This document shows, in pieces, positions 7,227 to 13,333 of a stretch of 13,845 bases of DNA. Each line of letters begins with the position of its first letter. Position 1 is the stretch's first letter. The translations under genes and the position numbers were made by a program. The notes under the pieces are model-generated. The model had not been told where the DNA came from and did not search any database. It saw only the letters and a program-made list of their open reading frames with translations. The stretch covers positions 1-13,845 of the forward strand of contig CAYRHS010000085.1 in assembly GCA_964424125.1 (NCBI GenBank), written 5' to 3'. The stretch comes from CAYRHS01 sp964424125 (GTDB lineage: Bacteria > Actinomycetota > Acidimicrobiia > IMCC26256 > JAOSJL01).

Positions 7227-7245
7227 GCTCGCGAACGCGAGCGTA
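7227..7245 (-). promoter_or_regulatory. pgsA promoter with operator-like palindrome
   Basis: On the minus strand, TACGCT (7245-7240), a TANNNT -10 element common in actinobacteria, precedes pgsA by about 46 bp. A perfect 7+7 palindrome, GCTCGCG-AA-CGCGAGC (7227-7242), overlaps the last three bases of this -10 and covers the predicted start point near 7233. This is the classic position for a repressor site. No convincing -35 is seen. The dyad is directly visible; the regulator is unknown. Confidence 0.5.
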
Positions 7246-7299
7246 GCAGCCGCGCGGCGGGCGCACCCGGGACCCGGATCGGCCCGGCGGCGGCGGACC

Positions 7300-7305
7300 T
7301 ACACT
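7300..7305 (+). promoter_or_regulatory. Candidate -10 element of the EF-G2 gene promoter
   Basis: TACACT (TANNNT) lies 39 bp upstream of the GTG at 7345 in the 151-bp divergent gap. It would give a leader of about 33 bases containing GGAGGAG (7334-7340). The -35 position has no clear match. The two divergent promoters are about 55 bp apart, so they probably fire independently. Confidence 0.45.
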
Positions 7306-7344
7306 CGCTGCGCCACACCGTGCCACAACCCACGGAGGAGCTGC

Positions 7345-9357
7345 GTGAAGCCCGTGCCGACCGAGAGGATCCGCAACGTCGCGCTGGTGGGCCACGGTGG
7401 CTCCGGCAAGACCACGCTCGCCGAGGCGATGCTCTTCGAGAGCGGCGCGATCCCCCGCACGGGGCGAGTCGAGGACGGGAACACCGTCTGCGACTTCGAC
7501 CCCGAAGAGGTCCGTCGCGGGATCTCAGTCTCGCTCGCGCTGGCGCCGCTCGAGTTCGAGGGCCACAAGGTCAACATCATCGACACGCCCGGCTACGCCG
7601 ACTTCGTCGGTGACGTCGCTGCGGGCGTGCGTGCCGCGGATCTCGCCGTCTTCGTGGTCTCCGCGGTCGAGGGTGTCGAGGTCGGAACGCAGACCGCCTG
7701 GCGCCTCGCCGAGGCCGAAGGGATCCCGCGCGCGATCTTCGTCACCAAGCTCGATCGCGAGCGAGCGTCGTTCGAGCGCACGCTCGATCAGTTGAAGGAA
7801 CAGTTCGGTGCCGGGGTGGCGCCGCTCGAGCTCCCGATCGGATCCGAGGCCGACTTCCGCGGCGTGATCGACCTGCTCGAAGACACGGCGGTCCTCTACA
7901 CCGACGGCACCCGTTCCGAGGGACCGATCCCCGGCGAGCTCGCCGACGAGGAGCATTCGGTGCACGAAGCGCTCGTCGAAGGGATCGTGGTCGCAGACGA
8001 CGACCTGATGGAGCGCTACCTCGCTGAGGACGACATCGACGCCAAGGAGTTGGCGGCCGCGCTCGCGTCGGGGATCGCCGGTGCGGAGGTGTTCCCCGTC
8101 CTCTGCGGCAGCGCGACCGGGCGCATCGGCGTGGACCGGCTCCTCCGCTTCGTCGTCGAGGAAGGCCCGGCTCCCCCGGTCGCCGCCGGGCCGACTGCCG
8201 CATTGACGTTCAAGACGGTGGCCGACCCGTACGTCGGGCGCGTGAACCTGTTGAAGGTCCTGGCAGGCACCATCCACACCGACGACCACCTCACCAACCG
8301 GCGCACGGGGAGCGACGCGCGGCTGCATCAGCTCACGACGATGCGCGGCAAGGAGCAGGAGGCGGTCGACGAGGTTCCGACCGGTGACATCGTCGCGGTC
8401 GCGAAGCTCGCCGACACGGTGACGGGCGACGTGCTCGCCGCTAGCGGCGCCGAGGTCGAGGTCGAGGCGCTCCCCGCGCCGCCGCCCGTCCTCGCCACGG
8501 CGATCCGTGCCGCTTCGAAAGCCGACGAGGACAAGCTCGCGACGGCGCTGCACCGGCTCGAGGACGAGGATCGAGCCCTGCGCGTCGACCGCAACGAGGA
8601 GACCGGCCAGCTCCTGTTGAACGGGATGGGCGAGACGCACCTGTCGCTCGCCCTCGCTCGCCTCAAGGACAAGTTCGGCGTCGAGGTCGAACAGGAGGCG
8701 GTCCAGGTCCCCTACCGGGAGACCGTGACCGGTACGGCCGAGGCGGAGGGCAAGCACAAGAAGCAGAGCGGTGGCCACGGGCAGTTCGGCGTGGCGAACA
8801 TCCGCCTCGAGCCGCTGGAGCGCAGCGCGGGCTTCGAGTTCGAGAACGCCATCGTCGGGGGCGCGATCCCGCGGCAGTTCATCCCCGCGGTCGAGAAGGG
8901 GGTCGTCGAGGCGATGGGCGCAGGCGGCGCGCGCGGCTACCCGGTCGTCGACGTGAAGGTCACGCTCTTCGACGGCAAGCACCACTCGGTGGACTCGAAC
9001 GAGATGAGCTTCAAGATGGCGGGCTCTCTTGCGTTCAAGGCGGCGATGGCCGACGCCGAACCGATCGTGCTCGAGCCGATCAGCGAGCTCGTCGTCACCG
9101 TGCCCGAGGAGTACCAGGGCGACATCATGGGCGACCTCAACGCGAAGCGGGGCCGCATCCAGGGCTCTGCCTCCCTCGGCCGCGGCGAGACCGAGATCAC
9201 CGCCGAGGTCCCGACCTCGGAGATCGTCCGCTACGCCATCGACCTGCGGTCTCTGACCCAGGGCCGGGGCCGCTTCGAGGCCCGCCACCTGCGCTACGAC
9301 CCGCTCCCGACGCACCTCGTCGACAAGATCGCCAAGGAGCCCGCCGTCACCGGCTGA
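7345..9357 (+). CDS. Elongation factor G-like GTPase, EF-G2 (FusA2) type
   Basis: The 670-aa product has the translational GTPase domains of EF-G. G1 is GHGGSGKTT (residues 16-24), G2 lies around RRGISVSLA (57-65), G3 is DTPGYADF (80-87) and G4 is TKLD (134-137). Domain II and III follow, then domain IV (HKKQSGGHGQFGVANI; YPVVDVKVTLFDGKHHSVDS) and domain V (EEYQGDIMGDLNAKRGRIQG). Unlike canonical EF-G (GHIDAGKTT, DTPGHVDF, NKMD), the switch II His is Tyr84 and G4 starts with Thr. As I recall, mycobacterial FusA2 shares this, so it is an EF-G2 paralogue rather than the housekeeping factor. Its exact role is unsettled. The start is GTG 7345 with GGAGGAG upstream; homology begins at RIRNVALVG. 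The open frame extends upstream, but that part looks non-coding. Confidence 0.93.
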   Translation: MKPVPTERIRNVALVGHGGSGKTTLAEAMLFESGAIPRTGRVEDGNTVCDFDPEEVRRGISVSLALAPLEFEGHKVNIIDTPGYADFVGDVAAGVRAADLAVFVVSAVEGVEVGTQTAWRLAEAEGIPRAIFVTKLDRERASFERTLDQLKEQFGAGVAPLELPIGSEADFRGVIDLLEDTAVLYTDGTRSEGPIPGELADEEHSVHEALVEGIVVADDDLMERYLAEDDIDAKELAAALASGIAGAEVFPVLCGSATGRIGVDRLLRFVVEEGPAPPVAAGPTAALTFKTVADPYVGRVNLLKVLAGTIHTDDHLTNRRTGSDARLHQLTTMRGKEQEAVDEVPTGDIVAVAKLADTVTGDVLAASGAEVEVEALPAPPPVLATAIRAASKADEDKLATALHRLEDEDRALRVDRNEETGQLLLNGMGETHLSLALARLKDKFGVEVEQEAVQVPYRETVTGTAEAEGKHKKQSGGHGQFGVANIRLEPLERSAGFEFENAIVGGAIPRQFIPAVEKGVVEAMGAGGARGYPVVDVKVTLFDGKHHSVDSNEMSFKMAGSLAFKAAMADAEPIVLEPISELVVTVPEEYQGDIMGDLNAKRGRIQGSASLGRGETEITAEVPTSEIVRYAIDLRSLTQGRGRFEARHLRYDPLPTHLVDKIAKEPAVTG

Positions 9358-9368
9358 TCACCCGGCCC

Positions 9369-9394
9369 GGAACCCCGCGACGTTCTGTACCGTC
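9369..9394 (+). promoter_or_regulatory. ECF-sigma-type promoter candidate
   Basis: GGAACC (9369-9374) and CGTC (9391-9394), with 17 bases between the GGAAC core and CGTC, resemble the -35/-10 pair of ECF sigma promoters (GGAAC with CGT). It lies in the 78-bp gap after the EF-G2 gene, upstream of a gene whose N-terminus looks like an ECF sigma factor; such genes are often autoregulated. A TANNNT alternative, TACCGT (9388-9393), overlaps it, so a housekeeping promoter is also possible. Confidence 0.45.
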
Positions 9395-9435
9395 TCAGGG
9401 ATTCGCGCCGTTCGTGACTCGAAGGGATGACGGCG

Positions 9436-10195
9436 ATGCTCGCGCTCCCCCGGAAACCGGTCGATGGCAGTGCCCTGGTCCGTGACCCGGCGCCCGCGGC
9501 CGTGGCCCCGGGCGCCTTCGAGGACTGGTACCGATCCGAGCACCCCCGGGTGCTGGCCACGACGGCCATCGCCGACGTCGACGCGCTCGTGCAGCGGATC
9601 GGGGCCGAGTTGCCCGAGGAGCTCGAGATCGCCCCCGCCTCGGCGCTCGGGTCGGCGTCGGAGCTGCGGGCGGAGCTGGAGATCCAGCAGGCGTACTGGC
9701 TGATCGCTGACATCGACGCGACCCCGGAGGAGCGGGCTGAGGCGGTCGATCTCGCGCCCGAGGAACCCGCCACCACGACCACCTCCGAGGCGTCGACGAC
9801 CTCGATGGAGCCGAGCACCACGGAGCCGACGACGACCACGAGAGCGCCCGGCCCGGAAGCCGATCCCGCGAGCGCGCTCATCCTGTGTCGCCGGGGTGAT
9901 TGCTTCGTCGTCATCCAGGACGCCGGCGAGGCGCTGTCCGACGCCGACCAAGAGCTCGTCGCCGGAACCCCGGGTGTTGCAGACGTGGAGCTCATCAGAG
10001 CCCCGCGGACCAGATCGCGAAATTCGACCTTCCTCCGGAGCTCCTCCCTGTCGAGGGACTTCGGATCCGGTGGACCCCGCCCAGGACTACGCGACCGTCG
10101 TGCAACGGGTCGACGACGCGTTGTCGGACGACTCTGCCGTGGTCGCCGATCCCTCGGACTTCTGTGGCACGAGAGTGGCGTCGATCGGCTGCTAG
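9436..10195 (+). pseudogene. Broken gene: sigma-like N-terminus, Thr-rich linker, Cys-containing C-terminal domain
   Basis: Translation starts at ATG 9436 (AAGGG nine bases upstream) or ATG 9427 (AAGGG directly adjacent, less likely). Residues AFEDWYRSEHPRVLAT resemble the first helix of ECF sigma region 2, but that similarity stops there. An acidic helical part follows (to ...DATPEERAEAV), then a Thr/Ser-rich linker (about 9769-9846) and a domain with LILCRRGDCFVVIQDAGEAL. The sensible frame then breaks twice. Near the C4 run at 10001-10004 it passes to PADQIAKFDLPPELLPVEGL, and near 10064-10074 to VDPAQDYATVVQRVDDAL, ending DFCGTRVASIGC with TAG at 10193-10195. Adding one C at each place restores a single frame of 253 codons plus stop. 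Unrepaired, the first frame runs on to 10302 over the convergent gene. No membrane span is visible although the linker and four cysteines look extracytoplasmic. It could be a real pseudogene, a fusion remnant or sequencing error. Confidence 0.6.
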
Positions 10196-10686
10196 CCCAG
10201 CCCGTACTGCGACCAGTCCTCGGGGTTGTCCTCGGTGTAGGAGCCGAGCACGGTGCCGTCAGCGGCGTCGAGCTCTACCAGCCCCCGCGTCTTCGGCGGT
10301 GATTCCGCGGAATACACGAGCACGCGCCATGTCGGCCGGCTCCGGAGCCCTCGCCAGGCGAGCTGCGCGGAGGCGTGCCCGACCGGGAACCCGACGGCGC
10401 GCGTGGCCACGGCCAACGCGTCGGTCTGGTCGACGCGCAGGTGCCACCCGGCCAGAAAGTGGTACGCGGCGATGACCACGAGGACGACCGCCGCCACGAG
10501 CAACGCCGAGGTCGCCCCGGCCGCGTACAGCGCCACGCAGCCGGCCGCGAGGATCAGGTAGATGGTCCCCGCGATTCGCCGTCGCGCGATGTCGGGGAAC
10601 GTGTAGGGCCCGACGTACTGGGTGACGTCGAGATCCTCGGGCAGCGCGTCGTTGCCCGCCGGGGTCGCGGAGTGTTCGTCCACCAC
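10192..10686 (-). CDS. Small membrane protein of unknown function (two predicted helices)
   Basis: I do not recognise the family. The 164-aa product has an acidic N-terminus (ALPEDLDVTQYVGPYTFPD, about 14-32) and two adjacent membrane helices: IAGTIYLILAAGCVALYAAG (about 38-57) and ALLVAAVVLVVIAAYHFLAG (about 61-80). A soluble C-terminal domain of about 80 residues follows, with SRPTWRVLVYSAESPPKTRG and LVELDAADGTVLGSYTED. The latter, ending in a D-x-x-x-G turn and a Tyr/Asp tail, resembles the strand pattern of PepSY-like domains, but only weakly. The start is GTG 10686 (a second GTG follows at once); no earlier start codon is in frame and no clear Shine-Dalgarno is seen. It lies 116 bp after the HIT gene, same strand. 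Its TAG overlaps the stop of the convergent broken gene in a shared CTAG. Confidence 0.8.
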   Translation of the reverse strand: MVDEHSATPAGNDALPEDLDVTQYVGPYTFPDIARRRIAGTIYLILAAGCVALYAAGATSALLVAAVVLVVIAAYHFLAGWHLRVDQTDALAVATRAVGFPVGHASAQLAWRGLRSRPTWRVLVYSAESPPKTRGLVELDAADGTVLGSYTEDNPEDWSQYGLG

Positions 10687-10802
10687 CGGCAGCGTGACGG
10701 CGCGCTCGAGCCGCGCGCAACTCGCGCGTCGCGCCGACGACGACCACGACGCCCGGCTCGACCGCGGGCGCCGGCCGTCACCGCCAACCCAGCTCGACCG
10801 GC

Positions 10803-11303
10803 TCAGTCGCCGCGCGGCCAGGCGGCCTTGAGCTTCTCGTAGCTCGTGCGCAGGTCCTCGGGCATGACGCGCGTCTCGGCGACGGCGGTCATGAAGTTCG
10901 TGTCGGCGCTCCAGCGAGGGAGCACGTGGACGTGGAGGTGCCCCGGCACCCCTGCCCCGGCCGCGCGCCCCAGGTTGAGGCCGACGTTGACCCCGTCGGG
11001 CGAGTAGGCCGCCTTCACCGCGACCGTGGCGTCGCGGGTCATGAGCATCAGCGCCGTGAGCTCCTCGTCGGTGAGGTCCTCGAGCTCACCCACCCGTCGG
11101 ATCGGGACCACCATGCAGTGCCCCGACGAGTACGGGTAGGCGTTCATCACCGTGAAGACCAGCTCGTCTCGGGCCACGACGAGCGACTCCTCGGGGTCCC
11201 CCGCCGCCAGCCGCTCGAAGAGATCCCCCGTCGCCCCCGTCGCCTCGGCGTCCTTGGTGACGTAGGCCAGCCGCCACCCCGCCCAGATCCGCTCCAGGCT
11301 CAT
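10803..11303 (-). CDS. HIT-family nucleotide hydrolase/phosphorylase (Ap4A phosphorylase-like)
   Basis: The 166-aa product has the histidine triad HLHVHVLPRW, with His122, His124 and His126; the middle His of such triads is the nucleophile forming a nucleotidyl intermediate. Upstream are the usual family segments MNAYPYSSGHCMVVPIRR (53-70) and VGLNLGRAAGAGVPGHLH (107-124). The downstream SADTNFMTAVAETRVMPEDL (132-151) is typical of the actinobacterial HIT subgroup that includes M. tuberculosis Rv2613c, reported as an Ap4A phosphorylase. The start is ATG 11303, overlapping the thrS stop as ATGA, so it is probably coupled to thrS. Threonyl-tRNA synthetases can make Ap4A as a side product, so disposal of diadenosine polyphosphates is an attractive but unproven link. 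The same thrS-HIT order occurs in mycobacteria next to pgsA. Confidence 0.93.
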   Translation of the reverse strand: MSLERIWAGWRLAYVTKDAEATGATGDLFERLAAGDPEESLVVARDELVFTVMNAYPYSSGHCMVVPIRRVGELEDLTDEELTALMLMTRDATVAVKAAYSPDGVNVGLNLGRAAGAGVPGHLHVHVLPRWSADTNFMTAVAETRVMPEDLRTSYEKLKAAWPRGD

Positions 11304-13275
11304 CGCTTCTCGGCGACGGCCGCGGCCAGAGCGTCGATGAACTCGTCGACGGGGACGTCGCGCTCCGGTCGCTCCTCGCCACGGCGGTTCACCCCGACCG
11401 TGCCCGCCTCGGCGTCCGCGTCTCCGACGACCAGCACGTACGGCACCTTCTGGAGCTTGGCGTCCCGCACCCGGGCGCCCAGCGAGTCGTGGGACGCGTC
11501 GAGCATCTCGGCCCGGTAGCCCTCGGCATCGAGACGGTCGACGATCCGGCGCGCGTAGGGCTCGTGGCGATCGGCCACGGGCAGCACGGTGACCTGGACC
11601 GGGGCGAGCCACGCCGGGAACGCCNNNNNNNNNNCGCTCCTGCGTAGTGCTCCACCAGGAGGCCGAAGAACCGCTCGATCGCGCCGAACAGGGCGCGGTG
11701 GATGACGATCGGCTGGTGGCGCTCGTTGTCGGCACCGACGTAGGCGAGCTCGAAGCGCTGTGGGAGCTGGAAGTCGACCTGGAGCGTCGAGAGCTGCCAA
11801 CGGCGACCGATCGCGTCGCGGACGTGGATGTCGATCTTCGGCCCGTAGAACGCCCCCTCGCCCTCGGCGACCTCGTACGGCAGCCCCGAGGCCTCGATCG
11901 CCTCCAGTAGCGCCTTCGTCGCGAGATCCCAGTCGTCCTCACTTCCGACCGACTTGCCCTCGGGCCGGGTCGACACCTCGGCTTCGAACTCGCCGAAGCC
12001 GAAGTCGCGGAGCATCCGGGTGACGAAGGAGATGAGATCGCCGAGCACCTCGACGATCTGCTCCCGGGTGCAGAAGATGTGGCTGTCGTCCTGGGTGAAG
12101 CCCCGGATCCGCAGCAGACCGTGGAGCACGCCCGAGCGCTCGTAGCGGTACACCGTTCCCAGCTCGAAGATCCGCATCGGCAGGTCGCGGTACGACCGGG
12201 TGCGGGACCCGAAGATGAGCATGTGGAACGGGCAGTTCATGGGCTTCGGGTAGTAGGAAGCCCCCTCGAGCTCCATGGCCGGGTACATGTTGTCGGCGTA
12301 GTAGTCGAGGTGGCCGCTCGTCTCCCAGAGGCCCGACTTGGCGAGGTGGGGGGTGAACACGAGCTGGTAGCCGGCACGCTCGTGCTCCGTGCGCGAGTAG
12401 TCCTCCATCACGCGGCGCACCGTCGCGCCCCTGGGGTGCCACAGCGCGAGGCCGCTGCCGAGCTGCTCGGGGAACGAGTACAGGTCCAGCTCGGCGCCGA
12501 GGCGACGGTGGTCGCGGCGCTCGGCCTCGGCGAGGCGACAGAGGTGCTCGTCGAGCGCGTCCTTCGACTCCCACGCGGTGCCGTAGATGCGTTGGAGCAT
12601 CGGCCGGTGCTCGTCCCCACGCCAATACGCTCCCGCGACGTGCGTCAGCTTGAAGGCGCCGAGCCTCCCTGTGGACGGGACGTGAGGACCACGGCAGAGA
12701 TCGACAAAGGCCCCGTCGTCGCGCGGGTTGCGGTACACGGAGATCACGTCGCCCCCACCGACCTCCGATTCCTCGACCGATTCGATGATCTCCTGCTTGT
12801 AGGGCTGGTCGGCGAAGAGCGCGAGCCCGGCTTCGCGGCCCAGCTCCTCGCGGACGAACGGCTCGTCGGCGGCCACGATCTCGCGCATCCGAGCCTCGAT
12901 CCGCTCGAGGTCGTCGTCCGAGAAGTGCGCCCCGCCCGGGAGCTCGAAGTCGTAGTAGAAGCCGTTCTCGATCGCGGGGCCGATGGCGAACTTGGCGCCC
13001 GGGAAGAGGTCGGTCACCGCCTGAGCGAGGACGTGGGCGCTCGAGTGCCGCAGCATCTCGCGGCCCTCGTCGCTTTCGCGTGTAATGATCGAGACGGATG
13101 TGTCGTGCTCGAGGGGTCGACGGAGGTCGACCCACTCGCCGTCGACCTTGGCCGCGAGCGCGTCGCGGGCCAGGCGCTTGCCGATGGACGCGGCGACTTC
13201 GGCCGGCGTCGTGCCCTGTGGGTACTCGCGTGTGGAGCCGTCGGGAAGGCTGACGGTGATCGTGCGGTCGTTCAC
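11300..13275 (-). CDS. thrS: Threonine--tRNA ligase (interrupted by a 10-N assembly gap)
   Basis: ThrS charges tRNA-Thr and edits misacylated Ser. Order: TGS domain (about 1-66), then the editing domain with HSSAH (77-81) and CRGPH (194-198). The class II catalytic core follows, with zinc ligands Cys348 (PMNCPF), His399 (DDSHIF) and His526 (PIVIHRALFGAIERF), and finally an anticodon-binding domain (APVQVTVLPV to the end). Residue 547 (EHYAGA) is followed by ten Ns at 11625-11634, after which the protein resumes AFPAWLAPVQ in another frame. In the family HYAGA runs directly into FP, so nothing appears to be missing and the N-run is filler; the total is about 653 aa. The start is GTG 13275 with no Shine-Dalgarno; TAACGT nine bases upstream suggests a nearly leaderless mRNA. 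The gene overlaps the HIT gene by 4 bp. Confidence 0.97.
11625..11634. other. Assembly gap (10 Ns) inside thrS
   Basis: Ten undetermined bases. The residues on either side (EHYAGA and AFPAW) join or slightly overlap in the expected ThrS protein, so the true gap is probably near zero or negative. The number of Ns breaks the reading frame artificially. This shows that the sequence is a draft scaffold. Confidence 0.95.
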
Positions 13276-13284
13276 CGGCGGGCG

Positions 13285-13325
13285 ACGTTACCAGCGGTCG
13301 ATCGAACGTACGTGCGCATTTGCGC
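13285..13325 (-). promoter_or_regulatory. thrS upstream region: -10 candidate and three abutting palindromes
   Basis: In the 58-bp gap before thrS, TAACGT (13290-13285, minus strand) could be a -10 element giving a leader of only about three bases. Upstream of it three palindromes abut exactly: TCGATCGA (13298-13305), ACGTACGT (13306-13313) and GCGCA-TT-TGCGC (13314-13325). They cover the -35 area, where regulators commonly bind. The gap is too short for a T-box leader. The palindromes are directly visible; binding is inference. Confidence 0.4.
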
Positions 13326-13333
13326 CGCTACCG

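Noticed and set aside
7194..7344. Riboswitch or small RNA in the largest gap
   Set aside because: After placing two promoters and two ribosome-binding sites, too little sequence remains, and no known riboswitch core was recognised.
7525..9315. Long open frame of 596 codons on the minus strand
   Set aside because: It lies fully antisense to the well-supported EF-G2 gene. Its Arg/Asp/Leu-rich composition is what GC-rich third-position bias produces on the opposite strand, and no domain is recognisable.
9436..9560. Intact ECF sigma factor gene
   Set aside because: Only about 16 residues resemble sigma region 2. No region 2.3/2.4 or region 4 follows in any frame, so it cannot be a working sigma factor.
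9769..9846. Tandem DNA repeat from the Thr codons
   Set aside because: The acc/acg/acc runs simply encode a Thr/Ser-rich linker; the units are irregular, so it is low-complexity coding sequence.
9991..10010. Programmed ribosomal frameshift site
   Set aside because: The C4 run lacks a recognisable slippery heptamer and downstream structure, and a second shift would also be needed; error or decay is simpler.
13276..13333. T-box leader for thrS
   Set aside because: The 58-bp gap is too short, and no T-box consensus or terminator/antiterminator pair is seen.
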